Assembly (NCBI GenBank): GCA_040766885.1
Contig: JAXGPP010000001.1
Location: forward strand, 434,001 to 498,000
From: JAXGPP01 sp040766885
GTDB lineage: Bacteria > Planctomycetota > Planctomycetia > Pirellulales > Thermoguttaceae
Length of the DNA: 64,000 bases
Reading direction: 5' to 3'
Positions within the stretch are counted from its first letter, which is position 1; every line of letters begins with the position of its first letter. The notes beneath the pieces were generated by a model that saw nothing but the letters and a program-made list of their open reading frames with translations, was not told the DNA's origin and ran no database searches. A program made the position numbers and the translations under genes. Of the stretch, positions 44,828-53,736 are shown one piece after another.

Positions 44828-45760
44828 TCAGTGCATCTCCGTCTTCACTTCGCCGAGGCCGTGACGATAGAAGTTGAACTGCACGTTGGGGTGATCGGCA
44901 AGAAGCGACATCGGCACGGCGCTGTCGGGCAGCTTCTGAGCAATCATTAGCGTAGTCAGCCGCATGCCGAACGGGTTATCGTGGCAGCCGGCCTGCCAGA
45001 TCGATACTTTCTCAGCTTTCCATGTCTCGAACGGCCCGACCGTGGCGGCCTTCGTGGGCACCAGGGCTACCTGACCGCCGCCGGAGGTTCGCGCGTTCTG
45101 GATGATCGTCATCGGGTGCAGGTCGGTCACCCGGGTCTTCAGCTTGCGGTACTCATCGGGCGTCGGCGGAGTATCCTTGTACTTTCCGGCGCGCTTGGGC
45201 GGATCGTTGAACGCCCAGTGCTTGACCTCGCCCTGCCCGCCCTGCATCACCAGGCAGCGAATCTGATCGTAGGTCTTTGAGTAGGCGTTTAAGTCGCCGG
45301 TGGGAAAGTGGAGGTGATCGTCGGCCATCCGCAGCTTCTTGTTGATCCGGCCAAAGCAGAGTTCCATGTCGGCCCGGGCGAAGCTCAAGGGGTGGTCGAC
45401 CGGAACCGGGTTCGCCTCTTCGTCGACCCACTCATCCATGCCCCAGAAGTGGGCGCTGCGGATGTTGAGTTCCAACTCGTTCACCAGTCGTGCGACCAGC
45501 GGCAGTTGCTCGGTCGGGCCGATCGGCCCGCAGATCCCGCACGGATTGTCGTCGGTCGACTGCCGCCAGGCGCTGATGTACTCCAGGGCCTCGGCGAGAT
45601 AGAAATCCTCGAGCGTGTCGTACATCACCACCTTGAACCCCGGGCGGGAGATCTTCTCGATCGCTTTGGGAGTCAGCCGGGCAGCATCCCGAAGGATGGC
45701 TTCGTCAAGCGTCGTGTAGTCCCACCATTGCGGGGCGACTTTGCTGATCGGGCGCGGCAT
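44828..45760 (-). CDS. Glucosamine-6-phosphate isomerase (NagB)-like protein
   Basis: 310 residues from the ATG at 45760 with AAAGGA seven bases upstream. The frame remains open far upstream to 46492, but that part is the shadow of the deacetylase gene. Motifs of the NagB/6-phosphogluconolactonase fold: GICGPIGPTEQLPLVARLVN (sugar-phosphate loop), SAHFWGMDEWVDEEANPVPV with the catalytic aspartate region, DHPLSFARADMELCF, and the late GGGQVALVPTKAATVG. It likely isomerises and deaminates an amino-sugar phosphate. The gene follows a PIG-L deacetylase by 65 bases, so the pair could process an N-acetylated sugar. Confidence 0.8.
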   Translation of the reverse strand: MPRPISKVAPQWWDYTTLDEAILRDAARLTPKAIEKISRPGFKVVMYDTLEDFYLAEALEYISAWRQSTDDNPCGICGPIGPTEQLPLVARLVNELELNIRSAHFWGMDEWVDEEANPVPVDHPLSFARADMELCFGRINKKLRMADDHLHFPTGDLNAYSKTYDQIRCLVMQGGQGEVKHWAFNDPPKRAGKYKDTPPTPDEYRKLKTRVTDLHPMTIIQNARTSGGGQVALVPTKAATVGPFETWKAEKVSIWQAGCHDNPFGMRLTTLMIAQKLPDSAVPMSLLADHPNVQFNFYRHGLGEVKTEMH

Positions 45761-45825
45761 GTGAGGGTCCTTTCTCGATGATGTGAAACGAGTTGATCGG
45801 TTGCGGCCGGCCCAGCCGCTCGCGG

Positions 45826-46593
45826 TCAGGCGTAGATCGTGCCGCCGCCAAACAAGGATTTGAGCAGGTCGTCGCGCGGATAGGCGTGACCGCGGTGCTG
45901 GACAAACGCCTCGGCGGCCGGCCAGCCGGCCTGCCGGCCGCGCATTGCCGCGTGACGCTTCAGCGATTCGACGTACTCGTCCATCCCATGGTGGGCCATC
46001 AGCCAGTCGCGCTGGCTGGCATGGCAGGCGAGCATTTCGGTCTTCCGGGCGAGCTGCGCGGTGATGTCGACGTAGGTCGTGGGCTCGATCTCGCGGCCGT
46101 AGGGGTCGATGCCTTCCAATGGATCGCAGTAATAGAGATAGGGAGTGCCGGAGCCTTCCTTCACCGGAAACGCCGAGACGTTCGGCGCCGCATAGAGGAA
46201 ACTGGCTGCGCGGCCGAGAAGCGAAGCCTGCTCGTGATCGAGCATGTAGTCCTTGGCGGCGTGGACAAAGACCAGCGAGGGGGCCACGCGGCGGAACAGG
46301 TCGTAGGTCTTGGCCAGGCTGGGCTTGTCGTACATGACAAAGCCATCGCGCTCGTCGAGGCAGTGATAGGTTGCCCCAATGAGCGATGCGGCCTTGGCCG
46401 CCTCCTGGGTGCGGATGCTGCTGATATCCCAGCGGTTGTGGGTCATTGTCCCGCAGTCGCCGGGGGCCGCGGTGGCGATGTGAACCTGCCATCCCGCATG
46501 GGCCAGCCGGATCAGGGTTCCCGCGCAGAGGAATTCAGCATCATCCGGATGGGCCATGAAGGCCAGAACGGTACGGTTCTCGGGAAGAGGCAT
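45826..46593 (-). CDS. PIG-L family deacetylase
   Basis: 255 residues from the ATG at 46593; upstream frame is rejected because the promoter lies at 46661-46688. The zinc-binding signature AFMAHPDDAEFLCAGTLIRL comes at the very start, and a second histidine set is in KDYMLDHEQASLLGRA. These LmbE/PIG-L enzymes remove N-acetyl groups from GlcNAc-type substrates. With the NagB-like product it would form a short deacetylation and isomerisation route. It is divergent from the Gfo/Idh/MocA gene at 46812. Confidence 0.9.
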   Translation of the reverse strand: MPLPENRTVLAFMAHPDDAEFLCAGTLIRLAHAGWQVHIATAAPGDCGTMTHNRWDISSIRTQEAAKAASLIGATYHCLDERDGFVMYDKPSLAKTYDLFRRVAPSLVFVHAAKDYMLDHEQASLLGRAASFLYAAPNVSAFPVKEGSGTPYLYYCDPLEGIDPYGREIEPTTYVDITAQLARKTEMLACHASQRDWLMAHHGMDEYVESLKRHAAMRGRQAGWPAAEAFVQHRGHAYPRDDLLKSLFGGGTIYA

Positions 46594-46660
46594 GGCCGAT
46601 AAATCGCAGGTTGAAACACATAATCGATCGCGGAGCCGGCCCATTGCCGACGCGACGTCC

Positions 46661-46688
46661 AGTATATCGCCCATTCGCCGGGTGGCAA
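46661..46688 (-). promoter_or_regulatory. Promoter of the deacetylase operon
   Basis: TTGCCA (46688-46683) and TATACT (46666-46661) with 16 bases between them, minus strand. A start near 46654 gives a 60-base leader to 46593. Confidence 0.6.
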
Positions 46689-46811
46689 CTCCCGCGACGC
46701 GGCCCTTGCATTGCGGCCTCGCTTGCGGCATGCTGGGGCCGCATGGCACCGCGTCGAACGCGGTGATGACCGCGCTGGACAAGTCCAAACCTCGAGCAGG
46801 AAGGCCGGGTC

Positions 46812-47837
46812 ATGAAAAACGGCATCCTTGGTGTCGCCATCCACGGCGTGGGGCAGGTCGCCTATGCTCACGCCGCCAGTTGGATCAAGAATCCCCACAC
46901 CCGGATCGTCTCCGTCGGCAGCCGGCGCCGCGAGAGCGCTCAGAAACTCGTGGACCATTTCGGTCTCGACTGCCGGGTTCATGATTCGTTCGACCAGGTT
47001 TTGGCCGATGACGACGTCGATATTGTGAATCTGAGCGGCCCGAATCATGTCCATACACCCCAGGGGATCGCCGCCGCCGAGGCCGGCAAGCATCTACTCA
47101 TCGAAAAGCCGATGTGCCTTACGATGGACGAGAACCGGGCGCTCCGCGACGCTGTGGCCCGCGCCGGAGTGAAGAGCGTCGTCAGTTTTGTGCTCCGCTG
47201 GAACCCGTTGTTCGATAACCTGAGATCTCTGCTCGCCGCGCGGACGATTGGCGATCTGTTCTATATCGAGGTGGATTACTGGCACGGGCTTGGTCCGTGG
47301 TGGTCGGGCTACGAATGGGGGAAGGATGTGACCATGGGCGGCAGCACGTATCTGACTGGCGGCTGCCACGCCATCGATGCCATCCGCTGGTTCTGCGGCG
47401 AGCGGGTCGTCGAGGTGACTGCGTACAGCAACAACGTCAAGAAGCTCTGGGAGTACGATGCCAACGTGGTGGCGATTCTTCGCTTTGAAAGCGGACTTAT
47501 CGGCAAGACTTCGACGTTGTTTGACGCTGAGATGCCTTACCAGTTCAATATCGATCTCATCGGCACCGAGGGAACGATTCGCGACAACCGGCTCTGGTCG
47601 AAGAAGCTTCTGCCGGGTCAGCGGTCGTGGACCGAGATGCGAACGATCATGCCCGACTCCGGCGCGGTCGATCACCATCCTTTCGATGCCGAGATGAATC
47701 ACCTGGTGGACTGCATCCGCAACGATCAGCCGTCGCACTGCGACGTCGCCGATGCCTACCATACTCATGAGATCTGCCTGGCCATCGACCGCTCGATTGC
47801 CGAAGGGGGGCGGCCGGTGAAGTTGCCGCTGGAGTAG
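46812..47837 (+). CDS. Cytoplasmic Gfo/Idh/MocA family oxidoreductase
   Basis: 341 residues, ATG at 46812. No signal peptide, unlike the exported relative at 4381-5655. NAD-binding start GILGVAIHGVGQVAYAHAAS; family lysine in GKHLLIEKPMCLT; substrate-binding region LTGGCHAIDAIRWFCGERVV with the conserved GxH...D pattern. Such enzymes oxidise sugars or inositols at a secondary alcohol. The next gene, 45 bases on, is a UroD-like protein, a pairing I have seen as usual in planctomycetes; both are divergent from the deacetylase operon, so one regulatory region may serve both sides. Confidence 0.88.
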   Translation: MKNGILGVAIHGVGQVAYAHAASWIKNPHTRIVSVGSRRRESAQKLVDHFGLDCRVHDSFDQVLADDDVDIVNLSGPNHVHTPQGIAAAEAGKHLLIEKPMCLTMDENRALRDAVARAGVKSVVSFVLRWNPLFDNLRSLLAARTIGDLFYIEVDYWHGLGPWWSGYEWGKDVTMGGSTYLTGGCHAIDAIRWFCGERVVEVTAYSNNVKKLWEYDANVVAILRFESGLIGKTSTLFDAEMPYQFNIDLIGTEGTIRDNRLWSKKLLPGQRSWTEMRTIMPDSGAVDHHPFDAEMNHLVDCIRNDQPSHCDVADAYHTHEICLAIDRSIAEGGRPVKLPLE

Positions 47838-47882
47838 GCGGCGAGCCGTGAACCGGGAATGCAGAATGACTGCGGGGTTTGC

Positions 47883-48923
47883 ATGACATCGCGCGACCGC
47901 TGGTTTGCCCTGCTCAACGGCCGCATTCCCGACCGGGTGCCGACCGATTACCAGGCCACGCCCGAGGTCACCGCGCGGCTGCTAGGCGAACTGGGATGTG
48001 CCGACGAGGAATCGTTGTGGCAGACTCTGGGAATCGACAAACGCCGGATTCTTGAACCGCGATGGAAGCCAGAGTGCCGCCCGGACGATCCATCGGCAGA
48101 CATGTGGGGCGTCTGCTGCCGCAAAGTGGAGTACGGCGGCGGTTCGTACGATGAGCCATGCCACCATCCGCTGTCCGGTGCGAGAACTTCAGCCGATGTC
48201 CACGCCCACCCTTGGCCCGACCCGGACGATTTCGACTACGACTCGATCCGCATGGCTTTGGCTGCCGATGACGGCACGCGGCCGATCCACGCCGGAGTAT
48301 ACGAGCCGTTCCTGCTCTACGGCTCTATGCGGGGATTGCAGCAGGCATTCGAAGATCTGGTTCTTTCGCCGGAGGTGGTCGACGCAGCGCTGGGGCACAT
48401 CTTCGAGTTCTACCATGAGCATCACCGGCGCATTTTCCAGGCTGGCGGCGGACGGATCGATCTCACGTACGTGGCGGAAGATCTGGGCGGCCAGACCGGG
48501 CCGCTTATGAGCCTGGCGACCTACCGGCGATTCCTCCTGCCCAATCAGATCAAGATGGCCGACTTGGCCCGTTCTCATGGCGTCCACGTGATGTACCACA
48601 CCGACGGGGCAGCGAGGCTCTTTCTCCCCGATCTCATTGATCGAGTGGGCATCGAAATCCTCAATCCGATCCAGTGGCGATGCCCGGGCATGGAACGAGA
48701 GCGATTGGTGGCCGATTTCGGCGGTCGGATCATCTTCCACGGTTCGATCGACAATCAGCAGACGCTGGCATTCGGCAGCGTTGAAGACGTCGTTCGGGAA
48801 GTCCGCGAAAGCCGCGAAATCTACCGCAATGCCCGCTGGATCTGCGCGTCCTGCCACAACCTCCAGCCGATCACCCCCACCGAGAACATCGTGGCGATGT
48901 ACCAGGCGATCCAGGAATCGTGA
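47883..48923 (+). CDS. Uroporphyrinogen decarboxylase (URO-D) family protein
   Basis: 346 residues. The start at 47883 gives MTSRDRWFALLNGRIPDRVP, the standard opening of the family; 47859 is in frame but less likely. The TIM barrel is visible (DLTYVAEDLGGQTGPLMSLA, GVHVMYHTDGAARLFLPDLI, HGSIDNQQTLAFGSVEDVVR). The MYHTDGA and HGSIDNQQ motifs belong to the methyltransferase-like branch of URO-D proteins, not to the haem enzyme HemE. Actual substrate unknown; placement after an oxidoreductase suggests sugar or methylated-compound metabolism. Confidence 0.82.
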   Translation: MTSRDRWFALLNGRIPDRVPTDYQATPEVTARLLGELGCADEESLWQTLGIDKRRILEPRWKPECRPDDPSADMWGVCCRKVEYGGGSYDEPCHHPLSGARTSADVHAHPWPDPDDFDYDSIRMALAADDGTRPIHAGVYEPFLLYGSMRGLQQAFEDLVLSPEVVDAALGHIFEFYHEHHRRIFQAGGGRIDLTYVAEDLGGQTGPLMSLATYRRFLLPNQIKMADLARSHGVHVMYHTDGAARLFLPDLIDRVGIEILNPIQWRCPGMERERLVADFGGRIIFHGSIDNQQTLAFGSVEDVVREVRESREIYRNARWICASCHNLQPITPTENIVAMYQAIQES

Positions 48924-49021
48924 GCGGTCGCTGGCGCGGATGGCGATTGAAGCGCGGCACGATAGAATAGGAGTGGTGCGACGAGCACGGCACGCGCCAA
49001 CGACTTGACGCCATACGCCGG

Positions 49022-50634
49022 TCACTGCCAGATCTTCAGCAGTAGAAGGAGCGACACGGTGCCGTCGAGGATCGGCTCGTTGGTCGAAAAGTCCTCGAAG
49101 CAGTCGTGGTAGACGGCCAAGTCGGACTGGAAACGGGCAAACGCGTCGTCCGGAAACGGCTCAAACTTCAGGCTGTCGTTGATGTCGCGGTAGACCGGGC
49201 CATCGACCAAACCGCCCACGGGCGCGACGCCTTTGAGCCGATAGAACAGGTGATGGGGTCGGTTGGCGGCAACACCGCCGGCCGGCACGCCGACGACCAT
49301 CGACACGCCCCACGGGTTGCGGCCGAAGATCCAGTCGCGGGCCTCGGCAGCCAGCGTGCGAAACTGCCGATCACCGGTCATCTGCTCGTAGAGGACCGCC
49401 TGGGTAGCCAGAGCGATCCGTCGTTGGTCGAGCACCACACCAGCGGCGTGCCAAGGCGGTAGGGATTGTCGGCTCGATCCCGCACTTCCTGTAATCCGGC
49501 ACGGTAGTATCCGGCAAGCCGCCCTTGTGCTGCGTGATCGACATGGGGGTACAGCCTCCAATGGGCGAGGTTGACGTAGGGGAAGAACTCGTAGTGGCCG
49601 TGACGGTCCATGCCCATCCACGGGTTCTCACCGGCCTGATCGGCATACACAATCGCTTGCTCGAGGTAAGCAGGTTTCCGGGTGAGCAGATACAACTCGG
49701 TGGCCGCCCACTCCAGATCATCGTAGAACGTGCTCTCGCCGTAGTAGTAGGGGGCGGCGACAGGGACCGACATGGCGCTGCCGGGATACTTGCGCGCCAG
49801 GCGATACAGGGATTCAGCCGTTTCGCGGTCGCCAAGGAGGGCCATGGCCGCGGCGGCCCGACCCGCCAAACTGGCCTTTCCCGACGATTGATTCTTGTAC
49901 CTCGGACCTTCTGGCCTTCCAGTCGCCTGCCAGGCGGGCCGCGGTCCGCCCGACCCCCAGCCGTAGTCGGTACGGTCCTCGTGCCACAGACCTTGGGGCG
50001 GACGGTGGTCCCGGTCATCGGCGACTTGGATGTAGATTGTGTCGGCGTCAGGATGGATCTTATTGACCAACTCGCCGCCGTATCGGGCCTCGGCCTCTTC
50101 CTGGGCTAGTTGCAGCGCGGCGACGCAGTAGGTGGTGGTGATCATGTGTTTGATGCGGTCGGCCGCATCGTGCCAGCCGCCCACGAGGTCGATCCGGCGG
50201 CCGGTGGTGGTGTCGATCGCATCCTGCTGGTGGCACTCCTTGCCCGTTACTGGATTTTCACCGCAGCGTTGCAGGCGGATGAATTCCATCAGCTTCTGCG
50301 GCACGTCTCGATAGGCGTCGTCGCCGATGTTGAAGGCGAGTGAATCGACGCCGCCATAGTGCACCCGGTAGCGGCCGGGTGTGCCGAATGCCGTGAACTC
50401 AAGCCGGTAGTTGTGCCGGAAAGGTCCCCATGCTCCCTGGTCGGGACCGATGTCGCCGCGAAACTCGCCGACGGAAAACGCTCCGCTCAGCGGACGGTCG
50501 CTGGACAGCACGGCGATCTTCGGGTCGCCGGGCAGATAGCCGACCTGGTTCACCCGGATCCACGGTCCGGCCGTTTCATCGGCAACGGCGGCCGCCACAC
50601 TCGCCATCAATAGAAGAGCGACGCGGAGGGGCAT
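49022..50634 (-). pseudogene. Exported GH9 cellulase, broken by one frameshift
   Basis: Start ATG at 50634: MPLRVALLLMASVAAAVADE is a signal peptide. An N-terminal Ig-like domain (WIRVNQVGYLPGDPKIAVLS) leads into the GH9 (alpha/alpha)6 barrel with the catalytic-base aspartates in LVGGWHDAADRIKHM. The frame ends at 49378 after PLVWCSTND. The second half, in the neighbouring frame, resumes at IALATQAVLYEQMTGDRQF and holds WIFGRNPWGVSMVVG and the catalytic acid in FEDFSTNEPILDGTVSLLLL, ending at 49022. One base is missing near 49418-49424. Together both parts form a normal enzyme of about 537 residues; as given, base and acid are on different frames and the protein would be inactive. Last gene of the symporter operon. 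Confidence 0.85.
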
Positions 50635-50647
50635 GGCCGTGGGCTCA

Positions 50648-50827
50648 TTAGGGATGTTGCCGGCGGCGCTGGGCTTCGTCGAACTCCAGTGCGCGAGCGC
50701 GCAAGCTCCTCGCCATGGAGATGATGTCCTTGCCGCCGCGCCAGCCAACGTGGAACAACAGATAGCTGTACCACGCGATGGAAGCGAAGATCATCACGGT
50801 CCAGAAGATTGCCATGGGATTTGACAC
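50648..50827 (-). CDS. Small membrane protein between symporter and GH9
   Basis: 59 residues from a GTG at 50827 that overlaps the symporter stop by one base (TAGTG), with GAGGAGG eight bases upstream; the ATG at 50815 has no such site. One membrane helix near the N-terminus (FWTVMIFASIAWYSYLLFHV) and a basic cytoplasmic tail (SMARSLRARALEFDEAQRRR). Some solute:sodium symporters come with small single-helix accessory subunits, and the overlap suggests the same here. It is not a fragment of the symporter. Confidence 0.75.
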   Translation of the reverse strand: MSNPMAIFWTVMIFASIAWYSYLLFHVGWRGGKDIISMARSLRARALEFDEAQRRRQHP

Positions 50828-52443
50828 TACCGAGCCTCCTCTGTCGCCGCCGCGGGGACGTAGCCGCGGCCCAAGGCTTTGGCCAATAGTGAACCGAAGA
50901 ACATGCCGCCGAAGGCCATCAGAAACGACAGCCCGCCGGCCAGTTCGGGTGAGAGTTCCCAATCCTTCGGCACGAATTCCTTCCGCGCGAGATAGTTCAG
51001 CACGAGGAAGGCCAAGGGGCCCGACGCCCCAAGGATAATCGCTGCCGTGGCGCCCCAGCTATTCGAGCCTTTCCAGTAGAGAGCTCCGACCAACAGCGTA
51101 AACAGGCTGGCCATGTAGATGTTGCCGGTCACGGCCAGGTAATCCCAGGCTCCGCCCGGAAGCTCGTACCACAATCCGTAAAAGACGAGAAAAGCGCCGA
51201 TTGCCAGAACCAGCGATCGAACCACGGTCAGCCGCAGCCTCTCCGGCAGGGGGCGGCGCAGGCAGGGACTGATGATGTCGTTGTAGATCACGGTCGCCCA
51301 AGTGAGCATGTAGCCGCTGTCGGTTGACATTTCGGCGGCCAGCATGGCGGCAAATACGATTCCGATCACACCCACCGGCAGGACGACGCGCAGATACTCG
51401 GGCAGCGCCGTCAGGCTGTCGGTGCCTGGCGGCAGCGCGCCCAGGTTCGCAAAATACAGGAACGCCGCCGCCCCCCAAAGCCCCGGTAACCCGAACCGGC
51501 CGACGAAGTAGAACGACGTTCGGACGTAAACCCGTTTGGCCGTAGCCACGTCGCGGGCCGCCAGCACGCGGGCAATGGTCGTCTGCCAGGTGGTCATGAT
51601 CGCGATCTGCAGCAATGCCTGCCAGATCACCCAGCCCCAGCCCTTGCTCTTTGCCGGATTGAACGGGTCCTTCATGGTAACGGGTTCTGGCACTTTGGCC
51701 TGAGCATCGACATCACCGGGCGCAGGTTGAGCGGCAATCGCGACCTCTTCTTCATGCGCCCTTTCCAATCCGTTGATGAGGTTCGACCATCCGGTGTGAT
51801 AGATCACGAGGACAGAGACGGCTACGATTCCCATTCCCATGACGAGGAACTGGAGATAGTCGGTTACCAGCACCGAGACCATGCCGCCGAGCACCGTGTA
51901 GAGGAGGATCAACCCGAGGAGGGCCGTCATCGCGACCTCGAGCAGACCCAGTTCCATCCCGAGCAGGCTGATGGTTTCGTTGGGGTTGAGCCCGATGGCG
52001 CGACTGAGGAACTCGCCGCCCATGCGGAGGAAGATGCCCATGTTCAAGAGCCCGCCGAGGATCACGACCACGCCGGCCAGCCAGCGGACTCGCTTGCCGA
52101 ATTTCTTTTCGAACAACTCGGGGATGGTAATGACACCGGCTTTGCGCAAGGGCACGATCACGAATCCGGTGAGCCCGACCAGAAGCATCGCCAGGCAGCC
52201 GAAGACTCCCGGCGCGGCACCGGCCAGCCCGTGTTCGAACCCCATCTGGGCCGCGTACATCACCGTGACGATGCCCACCTCGGTCGCGGCGAGCGAGGCT
52301 ACGCCGAGGTTGAGATCCATTTCGCGGCCGGCCACGGCGAAATCTTCCACGCCGCGGACGTAGCGCTTCATCCATACGCCTGCAATGACGCAGGACGTCA
52401 AATAGATGACGATGATTACCAGGTCGACCGGATGGAGCAACAT
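50827..52443 (-). CDS. Sodium:solute symporter (SSS family)
   Basis: 538 residues from the ATG at 52443, with GGAG eight bases upstream; the longer frame overlaps the promoter and is rejected. About 13 membrane helices (VDLVIIVIYLTSCVIAGVW, FGCLAMLLVGLTGFVIVPL, VAMTALLGLILLYTVLGGMV, VLPVGVIGIVFAAMLAAEM and others). The family motif region is GRFGLPGLWGAAAFLYFANL, followed by AAEMSTDSGYMLTWATVIYN. It imports a solute with sodium. Being the first gene of a unit that ends with a cellulase, it probably takes up an oligosaccharide, which is inference. Confidence 0.88.
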   Translation of the reverse strand: MLLHPVDLVIIVIYLTSCVIAGVWMKRYVRGVEDFAVAGREMDLNLGVASLAATEVGIVTVMYAAQMGFEHGLAGAAPGVFGCLAMLLVGLTGFVIVPLRKAGVITIPELFEKKFGKRVRWLAGVVVILGGLLNMGIFLRMGGEFLSRAIGLNPNETISLLGMELGLLEVAMTALLGLILLYTVLGGMVSVLVTDYLQFLVMGMGIVAVSVLVIYHTGWSNLINGLERAHEEEVAIAAQPAPGDVDAQAKVPEPVTMKDPFNPAKSKGWGWVIWQALLQIAIMTTWQTTIARVLAARDVATAKRVYVRTSFYFVGRFGLPGLWGAAAFLYFANLGALPPGTDSLTALPEYLRVVLPVGVIGIVFAAMLAAEMSTDSGYMLTWATVIYNDIISPCLRRPLPERLRLTVVRSLVLAIGAFLVFYGLWYELPGGAWDYLAVTGNIYMASLFTLLVGALYWKGSNSWGATAAIILGASGPLAFLVLNYLARKEFVPKDWELSPELAGGLSFLMAFGGMFFGSLLAKALGRGYVPAAATEEAR

Positions 52444-52507
52444 CGGCTGTCTCCGCCAGGTTGTATTCAAAGGAGCCGGCACGCCGGGTGCGCCGCCTTG
52501 GAGGGCG

Positions 52508-52536
52508 AGTATAGGCGGTCCGCATTTCCGGTTCAA
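52508..52536 (-). promoter_or_regulatory. Promoter of the symporter-GH9 operon
   Basis: TTGAAC (52536-52531) and TATACT (52513-52508), exactly 17 bases apart on the minus strand. The -10 region GCCTATACTC is the same as in repeats A and B. Start near 52501 gives a 58-base leader. Confidence 0.7.
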
Positions 52537-52623
52537 GCAACCCGGCGGCGCAAACGCCTACAAAGCGAGCCGCCGCGAAAACGTGCGGCGGCTCATGTGG
52601 ACGGAATGGGTTGAACGGCCGCG

Positions 52624-53400
52624 TCAGCGGTCGTAACCCACGGCGGATTGTTGCGTCTGTTCGACTTCCCGGACTAATTCGCGGACGAGTCTTTCCGGGT
52701 TCACGGGCTTGGCGAACCAGCGGTCGATGCCGCGCGGGCCCGTCGACACGCCCAATTGCGACGGGCTGGTGCCGCTGATTGCGAAGACCTTGATGCCGGA
52801 AAAGGCGGGGTTGCTGCGGATGGCGCTGACGGTCGTGGGGCCGTCGCATCGCGGCATGAACATGTCGAGCAGCACCATGTCCGGCTGGTCGTGTGAAGCG
52901 AGATAATCGAGCGCCCGGGCGCCGTCACCCGAGGTGGCGACTTCGAAGCCGCTCAGACGCAGGAATCCGGCCAGCAGTTCGCACTGGTTCGGGTCGTCTT
53001 CGACGACCAGCGCGCGGCAGCGGGGCGAATTTGCTGGCGGTTTGGGGACGACCGGCCTGGCTACCTCGGCTTCCAACTGCTCCAGTGCGGCGAGGCCGCG
53101 GTCGAACGAGATCTGGGCGTCGTTGACCATGCCCCGCTCCATCTGCCGTCGGGACAACTGCAGGGCCAGCAAAGCCGCATGCAGGTGGTTTCGGGCGGAA
53201 TGAGAGAGCCTTCCTTGTTGAGGCAGAGCCTTCGCGACTCCGGCCTCGTCGGCAGCAAGTTCATCGCGGAGGATCTTGATCTCGGCGGGAGCCTTGATCC
53301 CCAGGCGAGCCGTGTTTCCCTTGATTCTTTGCAGCTCCAGCACAATTCCGAGGGCGGGAAACACAATCTTCTCGCCTTCGCGGCGAGAGAGAATCAACAT
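52624..53400 (-). CDS. CsrA - H-box-like helical segment - receiver domain fusion
   Basis: 258 residues from the ATG at 53400, which has AAAGGAG six bases upstream and starts exactly with the CsrA fold. Residues 1-55: MLILSRREGEKIVFPALGIV, then GNTARLGIKAPAEIKILRDE with the RNA-contacting arginine (R45). Residues about 61-113: a helical stretch with LSHSARNHLHAALLALQL, where H67 followed by RN resembles the H-box of histidine kinase dimerisation domains. Residues 128-245: a complete receiver domain with acidic pocket in LVVEDD (E134, D135, D136), phosphoacceptor D179 in MVLLDMFMP, T211 in ISGT and K231 in FAKPVNP. There is no ATPase, output or DNA-binding domain. The layout predicts an mRNA-binding regulator controlled by phosphorylation. 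Divergent from pncB. Confidence 0.88.
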   Translation of the reverse strand: MLILSRREGEKIVFPALGIVLELQRIKGNTARLGIKAPAEIKILRDELAADEAGVAKALPQQGRLSHSARNHLHAALLALQLSRRQMERGMVNDAQISFDRGLAALEQLEAEVARPVVPKPPANSPRCRALVVEDDPNQCELLAGFLRLSGFEVATSGDGARALDYLASHDQPDMVLLDMFMPRCDGPTTVSAIRSNPAFSGIKVFAISGTSPSQLGVSTGPRGIDRWFAKPVNPERLVRELVREVEQTQQSAVGYDR

Positions 53401-53736
53401 ACGGGTCTCCTTTCCACACACCGGCTGCCAGGCAAAACGGTGGTCCAACGGATCTGGGGAGAGGCGGGTGCTCCTCCCGGAACCCCCCTTGGAAGTCGTT
53501 CCAGGTGGGATCGAGGCTGTCGCTCGACATCCGTGTCGGAAAGCATTTCCGCGGCGACGGAAGCGGGCCATCCTGGCCCAATGCCGCGCATAGAACTCGA
53601 CGGCAGATGTTTTACCCGAACCTCCTTCCTTTGGACAAGATCAGTTTCTTTGCAGGCCCGCAGGGGGGGTGCATGACCTGCAGTGCAGATCGGCCGTCAG
53701 CTACAATGTTCGCGGACCTGTCACCGGAGACGCGAG
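53401..53736. other. Divergent region between the CsrA fusion and pncB
   Basis: About 336 bases. TACAAT at 53702-53707 is a plausible -10 box for pncB, but the -35 position is poor. CTGCA-G-TGCAG (53682-53692) is a small inverted repeat just upstream of it. Nothing else seen. Confidence 0.35.

Noticed and set aside
45761..46492. N-terminal extension of the NagB-like frame
   Set aside because: The extension is the wrong-frame reading of the PIG-L deacetylase; a good ribosome site stands before 45760.
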